Positions 7,948-16,630 of a stretch of 64,000 nucleotides of DNA are shown here, in pieces. Source of the DNA: an uncultured Oscillospiraceae bacterium (lineage in GTDB: Bacteria > Bacillota > Clostridia > Oscillospirales > Oscillospiraceae). Each line of letters starts with the position of its first letter. Position 1 is the stretch's first letter. Both the position numbers and the translations under genes were made by a program. The notes under the pieces were generated by a model, which saw nothing but the letters and a program-made list of their open reading frames with translations, searched no databases and was not told the origin of the DNA. Location of the stretch: NCBI GenBank assembly GCA_934591845.1, contig CAKTPO010000003.1, positions 1 through 64,000 of the forward strand, given 5' to 3'.

Positions 7948-7980
7948 CAATTGTCAATTGTCAATTGTCAATTGTCAATT
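7948..7980 (-). repeat. Tandem heptamer array, reverse orientation
   Basis: Heptamers CAATTGT repeated (reverse complement of TTGACAA), ending 15 bases before the hemW ATG. It forms an inverted pair with 7491-7524. Confidence 0.9.
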
Positions 7981-7995
7981 TGTATGGAGGTTCTC

Positions 7996-9189
7996 ATGGC
8001 AATATTAACCAGACGTAACAATAAGACCCCTTTGGGTATCTACATCCACATTCCGTTCTGCCGCAGCAAGTGTCAGTATTGCGACTTCTACTCCCTGGCC
8101 TGTAAGGATGACAAGCTGATGGACGGGTATCTGGACGCGGTTTGCGCCCATTTGAAAGAGGCGGGGGCACTGTGTCCCGGGTATCGGGTGGATACGGTGT
8201 ATTTTGGCGGCGGCACCCCCAGCTATTTTGGGCCGGATGCCCTGGCCATTCTGCTGACCACCCTGCGGCGAAGCTTTGACGTGGCCTCGGATGCGGAGAT
8301 CACCTTTGAGGCAAACCCGGATTCCGTCACGGACAAGCTGCTCCACCGGCTGAAGGCCGAGGGCTTTAACCGGGTGAGCCTGGGGGTCCAGTGTGACAAC
8401 GATGAAATTCTCAAAAAACTGGGCAGACCCCATACCTATGCCCAGGCCGTTACCGCCTACCAGCGCATCCGCAAGGCGGGCTTCCGGAATGTTTCTCTGG
8501 ACTTAATGTACGGTCTCCCGGGCCAGAGCCTGCGGGACTGGCAGGAGACTCTGGAAAACGTGCTGCGGCTGAACCCGGAGCATATCAGCTGCTATGGGCT
8601 AAAGGTAGAGGAGGGAACCCCCCTTTACGACATCAAGGACTTTGCGGGTCTGGCGGACGATGACACCCAGGCGGATATGTATATGGCGGCCATTGAATCC
8701 CTCCGGGCCCATGGCTTCCGGCAGTATGAAATCTCCAATTTCTGCCGCAAGGGTCTGTACTCCCGGCACAACACCAAATATTGGACCGGCGGGGAATACC
8801 TGGGCTTCGGGCCCAGTGCCAGCTCGGACTTTGCCGGGAAACGCTTTACCATGGTCCGGGACCTGCAAGCCTACATCCGGGGCATCCAGACCGGCGGCGA
8901 CATTATGGAGGACGTGCAGGAGATCCCCCTGCGGGAGCGGGCGGGAGAATACCTGATGCTCCGTCTGCGGACCACCGCCGGTATTGTGGCGGAGGAATAC
9001 GAGCGAACCTTCATGCTGCCCTTTGCCCCCCTGGAAGAAGTGCTTTTAAAGCACCGGGTCTACTACCGCACCGCCCAGGGAGAAGACGGCCGCTGGTACC
9101 TGACCCCCCGGGGCTTCCTGGTCTCCAATGACATCATCACGGATCTGCTGCTGGCCCAGGACGAGTCGGAGCCGTTGAAGCGGCTGTAA
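7996..9189 (+). CDS. hemW: Radical SAM heme chaperone HemW (HemN-like)
   Basis: 397 residues. Start at 7996 has GGAGG 5 bases upstream. The N-terminus carries the radical-SAM cluster motif CRSKCQYC (Cys22, Cys26, Cys29), followed by VYFGGGTPS and FEANPDSV (SAM-binding strands) and GVQCDNDEIL; the C-terminal HemN domain includes EYLGFGPSASS. HemW homologues bind heme and lack coproporphyrinogen oxidase activity; the short N-terminus supports HemW over HemN. The next gene begins 10 bases downstream, so they are probably co-transcribed. Confidence 0.92.
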   Translation: MAILTRRNNKTPLGIYIHIPFCRSKCQYCDFYSLACKDDKLMDGYLDAVCAHLKEAGALCPGYRVDTVYFGGGTPSYFGPDALAILLTTLRRSFDVASDAEITFEANPDSVTDKLLHRLKAEGFNRVSLGVQCDNDEILKKLGRPHTYAQAVTAYQRIRKAGFRNVSLDLMYGLPGQSLRDWQETLENVLRLNPEHISCYGLKVEEGTPLYDIKDFAGLADDDTQADMYMAAIESLRAHGFRQYEISNFCRKGLYSRHNTKYWTGGEYLGFGPSASSDFAGKRFTMVRDLQAYIRGIQTGGDIMEDVQEIPLRERAGEYLMLRLRTTAGIVAEEYERTFMLPFAPLEEVLLKHRVYYRTAQGEDGRWYLTPRGFLVSNDIITDLLLAQDESEPLKRL

Positions 9190-9199
9190 CGAGGATGCC

Positions 9200-10285
9200 A
9201 TGGATGGGTATTTTTGTGTTTTAACGGCCATTGACCTGTTTGTGCTGGGCTTTATGTGTATCCTGACCAAGCTCAGCGAATCCCTGAACAAAAAGCAAAA
9301 GCACGGATTTTTCCTGGCCTTTGCCCTGATCGCCCTGATTTCCGTTCTGGAAGTGGTAACGTTGCTGGTAGACCGGCGGCCCGGTGGCTACCGCTGGCTG
9401 AACATCACCGCAAACTACTTAGGGTTCGGCCTGTCCCCGGCGGTTTGCGTGTGCCTGGTTTACGTGCTGGATAAGAAAACCGCCCTGCGCCGGGGCTTCA
9501 AGGCCGCCTTGTGGTGCCAGGTGGCCTACCTGGTGTTTCTGGCCCTGTCCATTCCCAGCGGCCTGGTTTTTTCCGTGAGCCAGGACAACGTCTATTCCCG
9601 TGGCCCTTGGTTTTTCTGCTATGTGGCCATGTACTCCGGGGCCATTGTGTATTTGTCTTTGTCCACGGTGATCACCGCCCGGTCATTCCAGAACCGGAGC
9701 AAGGGCCTGATTTACCCGTTGATGCTGTTTCTCATAGCGGAAACCGTCATCCAGGTGTCCCTGCCCCGGTACCACGTGACCTGGCTGTGTGTGACCTTGC
9801 TGTCGGTGCTGTATTTCATCTACTGCAACGAAATGTGGAACCAGCTGGACGCCCTGACGGGACTGCTGAACCAGAACAGCTACTTAAACCGCACCGCAGA
9901 AATGAAGCGGGGCGGGATGCTGGTGGTCTTTGACGTGGACAATTTCAAGCACATCAACGACTGCTACGGCCACCTGAAAGGCGACGAATGCCTGGCAGAA
10001 ATCGCCGCCTGTATCAAAAAAGCCTACGCAAGCTATGGCTACTGTTACCGCATGGGCGGCGACGAATTCTGTGTGCTGCTTAAAAACGGCGCCAAGGCGG
10101 ACATCTGCGCCCAAAACCTGGAAAAAGCCCTGGAAGAAAGCCAAAAAGCCATCCCCTACCTCCCCCAGGTCTCCTACGGCACCGCCGCCTTCACAGGCGA
10201 AGACGTGCTGACCGTCAAGGATGTAGCCGACCGGGAGATGTACCGGCAGAAGAAGGAGCGGAAAAAGTTGACAGCCCAAAGCTGA
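9200..10285 (+). CDS. Membrane-bound GGDEF diguanylate cyclase
   Basis: 361 residues. About six hydrophobic segments occupy residues 1-210 (MASE-like membrane sensor without a recognised name), followed by a GGDEF domain: LDALTGLLNQNSY, VVFDVDNFKHINDCYGH and the active site GGDEF at 286-290. The inhibitory RxxD site is absent (Ala/Tyr-containing ASYGYCYRM instead), so product inhibition is unlikely. It should make cyclic di-GMP. The last codons (KLTAQS) are written in heptamer-like sequence (TTGACAGC, CTGACAGC), so a repeat may have altered the tail. Co-transcribed with hemW. Confidence 0.9.
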   Translation: MDGYFCVLTAIDLFVLGFMCILTKLSESLNKKQKHGFFLAFALIALISVLEVVTLLVDRRPGGYRWLNITANYLGFGLSPAVCVCLVYVLDKKTALRRGFKAALWCQVAYLVFLALSIPSGLVFSVSQDNVYSRGPWFFCYVAMYSGAIVYLSLSTVITARSFQNRSKGLIYPLMLFLIAETVIQVSLPRYHVTWLCVTLLSVLYFIYCNEMWNQLDALTGLLNQNSYLNRTAEMKRGGMLVVFDVDNFKHINDCYGHLKGDECLAEIAACIKKAYASYGYCYRMGGDEFCVLLKNGAKADICAQNLEKALEESQKAIPYLPQVSYGTAAFTGEDVLTVKDVADREMYRQKKERKKLTAQS

Positions 10286-10340
10286 CAGCTGCGTTCCAAT
10301 TGACAATGGATTCTCTCCCGCCGGGTTATCTAGAAAAATT

Positions 10341-10384
10341 GCGCCGTATTCAGAAGCCACTCTGAATACGGCGCAGGTTTTTTG
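10341..10384. terminator. Bidirectional terminator between cyclase and upp
   Basis: Perfect 13-bp stem (10341-10353 with 10362-10374), T-run on the plus side (GGTTTTTTG) and TTTTT on the minus side. Confidence 0.9.
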
Positions 10385-10392
10385 TTGGGGGC

Positions 10393-11022
10393 TTACTTGG
10401 TGCCGAAAATCCGGTCGCCGGCGTCGCCCAGGCCGGGGACGATGTAGGCGTGCTCGTTCAGACGCTCGTCCAGGGCGGCCAGGTAGATTTCTACGTCGGG
10501 GTGGGCTGCCTGTACGGCGGCGACACCTTCGGGGGCGCCGATGATGTTCATCATAATGATGTTCTTGCAGCCATGCTCTTTCAGGAAGTCAATGGCGGCA
10601 ACGGCGCTGCCGCCGGTGGCCAGCATGGGGTCTACCACAAAGACCTGACGGTTGGCAATGTCTTCCGGCAGCTTGCAGTAGTATTCCACAGGCTTGTGGG
10701 TCTCCGGATCCCGGTACAGGCCAATGTGGCCGATCTTGGCAGAGGGGATCAGGGCGACCATCTGGTCTACCATGCCCAGGCCTGCCCGGAGAACCGGCAC
10801 AATGGCCAGCTTCTTGCCGGAGAGCATGCGGCACTTGGCCACAGCCACGGGGGTTTCTACCTCTACATCGGTCAGGGGCAGCTTCCGGGTGGCTTCATAG
10901 CACATCAGGCCGGAAATTTCGCCAATCAGTTCCCGGAATTCCTTAACGGGGGTATCCTTGCTGCGCAGGATCGCCAGCTTGTGCTGAATAAGGGGATGAT
11001 CCAATACATGAACTTCTGCCAT
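10393..11022 (-). CDS. upp: Uracil phosphoribosyltransferase
   Basis: 209 residues, full length. The PRPP-binding loop [18 protein letters not shown] and the C-terminal uracil-binding [13 protein letters not shown] are both present; [12 protein letters not shown] is the family signature. Converts uracil and PRPP to UMP for pyrimidine salvage. Last gene of a leftward unit, 6 bases after tsaB. Confidence 0.97.
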   Translation of the reverse strand: MAEVHVLDHPLIQHKLAILRSKDTPVKEFRELIGEISGLMCYEATRKLPLTDVEVETPVAVAKCRMLSGKKLAIVPVLRAGLGMVDQMVALIPSAKIGHIGLYRDPETHKPVEYYCKLPEDIANRQVFVVDPMLATGGSAVAAIDFLKEHGCKNIIMMNIIGAPEGVAAVQAAHPDVEIYLAALDERLNEHAYIVPGLGDAGDRIFGTK

Positions 11023-11028
11023 CGTTAT

Positions 11029-11739
11029 TTATTCTCCTTTTTCTTTCTGTTTTTCCATTCGTTCCCGCTCCGCCTGACTCAGGCGCAGATAATTGGGGGT
11101 CAGGGTCCCGCCGGAAAAGTCGCCGCCCTGGGCCAGAAGGGCCTGGGCTGCCAGGGCCACACCGGCGGCCCGCTGGTGCATCCGGTGTTCCGGAGGCAAA
11201 ACCAGACCCGGCAGGGTTTCCAACAATGTATTATAGCACAAAAGGCTGCCATCTCCAACAAGAAAAATCGGTTCTGACAAATTTTTCAGCTCATCGCCCA
11301 ATTCTGCCAGGGAAATGGCCCGGTCCTCCCGGACTCTTGTGTACATTCCGCCGGAAACATGGAACAGGGCGTTATAAACCTGGCTTCTCCGGGCATCCAT
11401 CACGGGGCACACATAGCCCTGCCAGGCCCCCAATTGTAAGGCCATGGCTTCCAGGGTGCTGACCCCTACCAGGGGCTTTTCTCCGCCCCAGGCAAAGCCC
11501 TTGGCCGCCGCCACACCGATGCGCACCCCGGTAAAGGAACCGGGTCCGTTGGCAACCGCCACAGCATCCACATCCCCAGGCCCAAGGCCGCACGCTTTCA
11601 GCATGTCCTGGGCCATGACCATGAGGGTCTGGCTGTGGGTCATGCCCGTATTCTGATAGCTTTCCGCCAGCAGCTTTCCGTCCTCCAGAAGGGCCACGGA
11701 AGCCGCCTTGGCGGAGGTTTCAAAGGATAGGATCTTCAT
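11029..11739 (-). CDS. tsaB: tRNA threonylcarbamoyladenosine biosynthesis protein TsaB
   Basis: 236 residues. N-terminal ASKHA-type fold: MKILSFETSAKAASVALLED, then TGMTHSQTLM and ANGPGSFTGVRIGVAAAKG, the classic TsaB signature. TsaB scaffolds TsaD and TsaE during t6A37 formation on ANN-decoding tRNAs. Overlaps tsaE by 20 bases, so translation is likely coupled. tsaD is not in the window; mtaB, which modifies t6A further, is at 61926-63263. Confidence 0.95.
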   Translation of the reverse strand: MKILSFETSAKAASVALLEDGKLLAESYQNTGMTHSQTLMVMAQDMLKACGLGPGDVDAVAVANGPGSFTGVRIGVAAAKGFAWGGEKPLVGVSTLEAMALQLGAWQGYVCPVMDARRSQVYNALFHVSGGMYTRVREDRAISLAELGDELKNLSEPIFLVGDGSLLCYNTLLETLPGLVLPPEHRMHQRAAGVALAAQALLAQGGDFSGGTLTPNYLRLSQAERERMEKQKEKGE

Positions 11740-12157
11740 GGCCGTCTCCTCCTGTAATGGTGATTTTCCGGGTAGACTCCCCGTTTTTTTCGATAGACAC
11801 CAGCATGGACCCTGTCAGAGCCGCCGCCACGTTTTCGCTCCACTCCACGGCGCAGACACCGCCCCGTTCCAGATAGTCCTCCCAGCCGATGTCCCACAGG
11901 TCTTCCTCAGAGGAAAGCCGGTACATATCAAAATGAAACAGCGGCAGCCGTCCCCCCAGATATTCGTTGACAATGGTATAGGTGGGGCTGGTCACCGGCT
12001 CTTTGTAGCCCAGGCCCCGGGCAAGGCCCCGGGTAAAGGCGGTTTTTCCTGCCCCCAGGTCTCCCCGATAGGCCAGCACCGTGCCGGGGGTCAGGGTCTG
12101 GGCCAAACGCTCCCCCAGGGCTTCCGTTTCTTCCGGGGAATTGGTAATATACTCCAT
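11720..12157 (-). CDS. tsaE: t6A biosynthesis ATPase TsaE
   Basis: 145 residues. Walker A GDLGAGKTAFTRGLARGLG, then SPTYTIVNEYLGG and the FHFDMYRL motif, with a Trp-containing AVEWSENV near the C-terminus. It is the ATPase partner of TsaB/TsaD. Precedes and overlaps tsaB; follows prfA by 23 bases. Confidence 0.96.
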   Translation of the reverse strand: MEYITNSPEETEALGERLAQTLTPGTVLAYRGDLGAGKTAFTRGLARGLGYKEPVTSPTYTIVNEYLGGRLPLFHFDMYRLSSEEDLWDIGWEDYLERGGVCAVEWSENVAAALTGSMLVSIEKNGESTRKITITGGDGHEDPIL

Positions 12158-12180
12158 AAAAGTCCCTCTTTGGTCTGTTT

Positions 12181-13239
12181 TTATTTCGTGTTTTTCAGCT
12201 TTTCCGCCTGGTCCGCCGTGGCCAGGGCGTCAATGATCTCGTCCAGGTCTCCGTCCATGATGGCATCGATTTTATAAAGGGTCAGGCCCACCCGATGGTC
12301 CGTCACCCGGCCCTGGGGAAAATTGTAGGTCCGTATCCGCTCGTTGCGCATCCCGCTGCCCACCTGGCTGCGGCGCAGACCCGTGACCTCGCTGCTGAGC
12401 CGCTGCTGCTCCTGCTCGTAGAGTTTGGAGGCCAGCATCCGCATACATTTTTCCCGGTTCTGAAGCTGGCTCCGCTCCTCCTGGCAGGCCACCACAATGC
12501 CCGTGGGTTTGTGGATGAGCCGCACGGCGGAGCTGGTTTTGTTGACGTGCTGACCACCGGCACCGGAGGCCCGGTAGACCTGCATTTCGATGTCTGCGGG
12601 GTTTAATTGTACGTCCACTTCTTCCATTTCCGGCAGCACCGCCACGGTGGCGGTGGAGGTGTGGACCCGGCCACCGGACTCGGTTTCCGGCACCCGCTGG
12701 ACCCGGTGGACACCGGACTCATACTTCATCCGGGAGAAGGCCCCCCGGCCGTTCAGCACAAAGTCCGCTTCTTTGACACCTCCCAGTTCCGTCTCGTTGT
12801 AGTTCATCAGCTCCACGCTCCAACCCCGGCGGGCGGCGTACATGGAGTACATGCGGAACAGGCTGTGGGCAAACAGCGCGCTTTCCTCCCCGCCAACGCC
12901 CCCCCGGATCTCCACGATGACGCTTTTTTCGTCATTGGGGTCCTTGGGCAGCAGCAGAATTTGCAGTTCCCGGTAGAGCCGCTCCTTTTCCTGCTTGGCG
13001 TTTGTAAAGGTCTCCTGGCACAGTTCTTTCATTTCCGGGTCGGACATCAGCTCCTGGGCTTCTTCCATCTCCCGGCAGGCCCGGTTGTAGGCGGCAAAGG
13101 CCTCCACGATCGGCTCCAATTCGTTTTTCTCCCGCAACAGGCGGGTGGCAAGCTTGGGGTCTGCGTAAAAATCCGGCTGCTCGGATTTGGCGCAAAGCTC
13201 CTCATATCGGCTGGATACCGCATCCAGTTTTTCCAGCAT
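12181..13239 (-). CDS. prfA: Peptide chain release factor 1
   Basis: 352 residues. The peptidyl-hydrolysis GGQ is at residues 228-230 (SGAGGQHVNKTSSAVR) and the stop-codon tripeptide region reads PET at 184-186, as in RF1 (an RF2 would have SPF). The N-terminal helical domain is complete. Terminates at UAA/UAG. HemK/PrmC, often adjacent, is not here; the upstream gene is a different methyltransferase. Confidence 0.96.
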   Translation of the reverse strand: MLEKLDAVSSRYEELCAKSEQPDFYADPKLATRLLREKNELEPIVEAFAAYNRACREMEEAQELMSDPEMKELCQETFTNAKQEKERLYRELQILLLPKDPNDEKSVIVEIRGGVGGEESALFAHSLFRMYSMYAARRGWSVELMNYNETELGGVKEADFVLNGRGAFSRMKYESGVHRVQRVPETESGGRVHTSTATVAVLPEMEEVDVQLNPADIEMQVYRASGAGGQHVNKTSSAVRLIHKPTGIVVACQEERSQLQNREKCMRMLASKLYEQEQQRLSSEVTGLRRSQVGSGMRNERIRTYNFPQGRVTDHRVGLTLYKIDAIMDGDLDEIIDALATADQAEKLKNTK

Positions 13240-13295
13240 GGTTTCACTCCTTCAAGATTTTTCCCGGATACCTCCGGCACTTTGGGGCAAAGTAA

Positions 13296-14096
13296 TTACA
13301 GCCGCCGATAGACATTCAGTACACAGCTGGCGGTATCTTCCAGGGTTTCGGTGGCGGCCAGACGCTCCGCCCCCGCCCGGCTGACCCGGAACACATGGGG
13401 GGTCATGGAAAAGAGCTGGCCGATCTGTTCCCCCTCCACCCGGAATGAAAACCGGATGGGGCGGCTGGATAGCAGGGCAAACCCCGGCAGATCCCGGGCC
13501 GTTTCCTTTTCCTTGTGGATGATTTTGTCATAAATAATGGATTTAAGACCCAGAAGATGATCTTCCGCCGCCAGGATCTCCAGAAACAGGCCGTCCTTTT
13601 GCAAAACCCTGTGGTATTCTTCCGGCAGTGTCAGGGCAAACAGGCTGGTCATCACCCCCACGCTTTCGGAGGGCAGGGGGATGTGGGCGGCAGTGGCGCA
13701 GAGCCACCGGGCGTTTTTATACCGGGCGGCGGCACAGCGCACCGCCTCTTTGGAAATATCCAGCCCCGTCAGCGGAAGCCCCAGGGCCTGGGACAGGGCG
13801 GCGCAGTAATACCCCTCGCCGCAGCCCACGTCCAGCAGTTCCCCCTGGGCCCCGTACGCCCGGGCGGCATCAATAAGGGCCTGGGCAATGGGCCGGTAGA
13901 GACCCGTATCCAGAAAGGCCCGGCGGGAGAGCACCTGTTCCCGGGTGTCCCCTGGGTCTAAGGAGTGCTTGCGCTGCACCGGCAGCAAATTCACATAGCC
14001 CTGTCTGGCAATATCAAAACTGTGGCCCCGGGGGCAGACCAGCTGTTTTTCCCGTTTTTCCAAAGCTTCCCCGCACAACGGGCAAATCAGTTCCAT
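13296..14096 (-). CDS. RlmA-type 23S rRNA (guanine-N1) methyltransferase
   Basis: 266 residues from the ATG at 14096, which has GGGAGGAT 7 bases upstream. An N-terminal zinc finger (CPLCGEALEKREKQLVCPRG, with Cys5, Cys8, Cys21 and His25) is followed by GYVNLLPVQRK, GDTREQVLSRRAFLDTGLY, a class-I SAM motif LLDVGCGEGYY and the RlmA-like VMTSLFA. RlmA(I) and RlmA(II) modify G745 or G748 near the macrolide/tylosin site; which one applies cannot be told. First gene of the leftward prfA-tsaE-tsaB-upp set. Confidence 0.85.
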   Translation of the reverse strand: MELICPLCGEALEKREKQLVCPRGHSFDIARQGYVNLLPVQRKHSLDPGDTREQVLSRRAFLDTGLYRPIAQALIDAARAYGAQGELLDVGCGEGYYCAALSQALGLPLTGLDISKEAVRCAAARYKNARWLCATAAHIPLPSESVGVMTSLFALTLPEEYHRVLQKDGLFLEILAAEDHLLGLKSIIYDKIIHKEKETARDLPGFALLSSRPIRFSFRVEGEQIGQLFSMTPHVFRVSRAGAERLAATETLEDTASCVLNVYRRL

Positions 14097-14127
14097 TGTC
14101 CCATCCTCCCGATTTCCTTTACCCCTT

Positions 14128-14156
14128 ATCATACCCCAATTTCCCGTTCCCGTCAA
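14128..14156 (-). promoter_or_regulatory. Promoter of the methyltransferase-prfA-tsaEB-upp unit
   Basis: Leftward TTGACG (14156-14151), 17-base spacer, TATGAT (14133-14128), 32 bases before the ATG. Confidence 0.75.
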
Positions 14157-14185
14157 ACCAAATCTTCCCAAAAGGAGGGGTTTTC

Positions 14186-14881
14186 TTGCGAAAGCTGCTA
14201 TGTTTGCTTCTTTTCTGCCTGATGCTCCCGGTGGGAGCCCAGGCGGAGGCCCCCACCGTGGCCCTGACCTTTGATGACGGGCCCTCCGGCAGGTTCACCC
14301 AGGCCCTTTTGGAGGGGCTGGAAGCCCGGAATGTCCAGGCCACCTTTTTTCTCTGCGGCTACCGGATCCGGCAGTATCCAGAGCTCCCGGAAAAAATACT
14401 GGCAGGGGGCCATGAGTTGGGCTGCCACGGCTACACCCACGACTCCATGGACACCATGAGCCGCCGGGACATTGCCGGAGAGATCCAGGCCACGCTGGAT
14501 CTCATGCCGGAAAACGCCAAAGTCACCCTGCTGCGGCCCCCCGGGGGCTGCTGGGGGGAGGGACTAAAACAGGTGGCCAAGGTGAAAAAAATGCCCATCC
14601 TGCAATGGTCCGTAGACCCGCAGGACTGGGCGATCCACGATGCTTCCGTAGTGAAAGCAAGGGTTCTGAAAGATGTTCGGGACGGGGATGTGATTTTGCT
14701 CCACGACATGTCCGACAGTTCCGTAAAGGCGGCTCTGGCCATTGTGGATGCCCTCACCGCCCGGGGCTACCGGTTCACCACGGTCTCCGGCCTGGCAGCC
14801 CTTCGGGACACCAAGCTGGAACCGGGGCGCATCTACAGAAGATTCGAACCAAAAGAACAAGCCCCTACTGAGCCATCTTGA
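14186..14881 (+). CDS. Secreted polysaccharide deacetylase (NodB homology)
   Basis: 231 residues using a TTG start at 14186, chosen because AAAGGAGG lies 7 bases upstream and it gives a clean signal peptide (LRKLLCLLLFCLMLPVGAQA, cleavage likely after AQA). Catalytic motifs: TFDDGPS (metal Asp and base), GCHGYTHDS (two metal His) and LRPPGG. Likely deacetylates peptidoglycan or another N-acetylated glycan outside the cell. The stop codon overlaps the convergent chromate-transporter gene by 17 bases. Confidence 0.88.
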   Translation: MRKLLCLLLFCLMLPVGAQAEAPTVALTFDDGPSGRFTQALLEGLEARNVQATFFLCGYRIRQYPELPEKILAGGHELGCHGYTHDSMDTMSRRDIAGEIQATLDLMPENAKVTLLRPPGGCWGEGLKQVAKVKKMPILQWSVDPQDWAIHDASVVKARVLKDVRDGDVILLHDMSDSSVKAALAIVDALTARGYRFTTVSGLAALRDTKLEPGRIYRRFEPKEQAPTEPS

Positions 14882-15482
14882 ATACAATGCCGATCACCGC
14901 CGAAAGGGCGATAAAGGCCACGGGATGGAGCTTTTTGACCTTCGGCACATACCGGGAGCAGACCAGCACCAGCACAAACAGGGCAATGGACTTGACATTC
15001 AGCACCATGGCCCCAATGTCATACACGCTGGACATCCGGAACAGGGCATAGAGCATGATTTCCAGCCCTGCGGCACTGATGAGGGCCACAGAGGCGGGCC
15101 GCAGACCGTAGAGGGTGTTGTCAACCAGGCGGCTGGTTCTGAATTTGTCCAGGAAGTAGGCAATAATGAGAATGCAGATCACCGAGGGCATGACGAGGCC
15201 CACCGTGGCGATCAAGGCCCCGCCGATGCCGCCCCACAGGCTGCCGGTGCCGCTGCCCACGGTAAAGCCCACGTAGGTGGCCATGTTGACCCCCATGGGG
15301 CCGGGGGTGCTTTCAGACACGGCGATCATATCCGCCAGCTGCCCGGAGGTATACCAGCCGGTTTTGCTGGCAATGTCCTGCAAAAAAGGCACCGTGGCCA
15401 TGCCGCCGCCAACGGCAAACAGGCCGGTTTTGAAGAATTCCCAGAAAAGTCGCAAAAAAATCATTTTCCTCTTACCCCCCAT
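14865..15482 (-). CDS. Chromate transporter subunit (CHR family, half-size, second)
   Basis: 205 residues. CHR-domain hallmarks: FFKTGLFAVGGGMATVPFLQ and a PGPMGVNMATYVG loop, plus five or six hydrophobic segments. Paired half-size CHR proteins form one transporter; chromate/sulfate-type anions are the known substrates but physiological substrate here is unknown. Overlaps the partner gene by 22 bases. Confidence 0.9.
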   Translation of the reverse strand: MGGKRKMIFLRLFWEFFKTGLFAVGGGMATVPFLQDIASKTGWYTSGQLADMIAVSESTPGPMGVNMATYVGFTVGSGTGSLWGGIGGALIATVGLVMPSVICILIIAYFLDKFRTSRLVDNTLYGLRPASVALISAAGLEIMLYALFRMSSVYDIGAMVLNVKSIALFVLVLVCSRYVPKVKKLHPVAFIALSAVIGIVFKMAQ

Positions 15483-16006
15483 TTTGCCAGCAGATTCCCA
15501 AGGACCCCCGCCACGATCACGGAAAGCACCGGAGAAAAGTCAAAGAACACCGCCGCCAGGAACAGGCCGATATACAGCGCCAAGGTCGCCTTGTCCACCA
15601 CGGCGGATTTAATAAGCTTTAGCACCGCGTTGAGAATAAACACGCACACGCAGACCCGGATGCCCGCCAGGGCGTTCTGCACCCAGAGAATGTCCGCAAA
15701 GTTGTTGATGAGGGCGGCAATCACGGAAATGAGAATCAGGGAGGGGGCGATCACGCCGAAGGTGGCCACAATGCCCCCGATGTTCCCGGCCCGTTTCCGG
15801 CCGATGAAGGTGGCGGTATTCACGGCGATAATGCCCGGGGTACACTGGCCGATGGCAAAATAATCCGCCAGTTCCTCCTGGGTGGTCCAGTCCCGGTTTT
15901 CAACCAGTTCCCGCTGCAAAATCGGCAGCATGGCATAGCCGCCCCCAAAGGTCACGGCACCGATGCGGAAGAACAGCAGAAACATGTTCAATAGTTCACG
16001 AAACAT
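15461..16006 (-). CDS. Chromate transporter subunit (CHR family, half-size, first)
   Basis: 181 residues. Contains FFRIGAVTFGGGYAMLPILQ and CTPGIIAVNTATFIG, the same two conserved loops as its partner, and similar membrane topology. First gene of the two-gene leftward unit. A MITE-like repeat lies upstream from 16033. Confidence 0.9.
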   Translation of the reverse strand: MFRELLNMFLLFFRIGAVTFGGGYAMLPILQRELVENRDWTTQEELADYFAIGQCTPGIIAVNTATFIGRKRAGNIGGIVATFGVIAPSLILISVIAALINNFADILWVQNALAGIRVCVCVFILNAVLKLIKSAVVDKATLALYIGLFLAAVFFDFSPVLSVIVAGVLGNLLAKWGVRGK

Positions 16007-16032
16007 TGGTTTTTCCTCTTTTCTGTTCTGTC

Positions 16033-16259
16033 TTAAGGAAGCTCTGATTAAATCGGCAAGAGCTGGCGGCGAGAGATTTTGTTTCCAGGCAAGGTTCTAA
16101 AAGTGAGGGAATACTCTATGTACCCGCAAGGGGTATGCCGCATCCGTAAGCCAGCTTGCGCTGGCAACGGCTGCGCTATATTTCCCACTTTTAGAACCGC
16201 AGCATGGAAGCAAAAAATCCGCCGTCCAGCCGCAGACGATTTATTCAGAGTTTCCCTAA
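16033..16259. mobile_element. MITE-like element, long copy (about 227 bp)
   Basis: Imperfect ~25-bp terminal inverted repeats, TTAAGGAAGCTCTGATTAAA at the left and its near-complement at the right (left TTA[A/G]GGAA[G/A]CTCTGA[T/A]TAAATCG). A perfect internal 13-bp inverted repeat (16093-16105 with 16186-16198) would let the whole unit fold back. No coding capacity. A 70-bp deletion derivative with the same ends is at 21131-21200. Confidence 0.75.
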
Positions 16260-16498
16260 CACGGGGGGATTATACCACAGCTTTCCATCTGTTGCAACGG
16301 CCGGGAAGAATTTTTAGGGCCCCCGCCAACTTCATGGGAACTTAATATTTCCCCGCTTTTTCTTTTAATATTCTCCGGGTATACTGTTTGTAAAGGTAAT
16401 AAGCAGTTACCTGTGTTTCTTTTTCATTTTCTCCTCCAATTGTTCAGCCCCCAGAGCCTTTGGCCCTGGGGGCTTGAACCGTTTTGGGGGTGTTTACC
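16260..16498. other. Gene-free stretch with hairpins upstream of the DUF1003 gene
   Basis: No open frame is convincing. It holds a small hairpin AGGTAA/TTACCT (about 16396-16414), a pyrimidine-rich stretch, and a GCCCCCAG-N11-CTGGGGGC hairpin (16447-16473). A TATACT box at 16380-16385 lacks a good -35. Together with the terminator at 16499-16536 this could be a short untranslated RNA, but nothing matches a known RNA family. Confidence 0.3.
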
Positions 16499-16536
16499 CC
16501 CAGAGCCCGACTTCAAAAAGGGCTCTGGGATTTTTT
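16499..16536 (+). terminator. Rho-independent terminator
   Basis: Perfect 10-bp stem CCCAGAGCCC/GGGCTCTGGG (16499-16508 with 16520-16529) followed by ATTTTTTC. No coding gene ends just upstream on the plus strand, so it ends a non-coding or remnant transcript. Confidence 0.75.
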
Positions 16537-16630
16537 CTTGAAATGTTCAAAAATGCAGTGTACAATAAAATGACCCTTTCGTTGGGGGATTCCAAGGCCT
16601 GGATGCCGGGCCGAAAAAAGGATGGTCATA

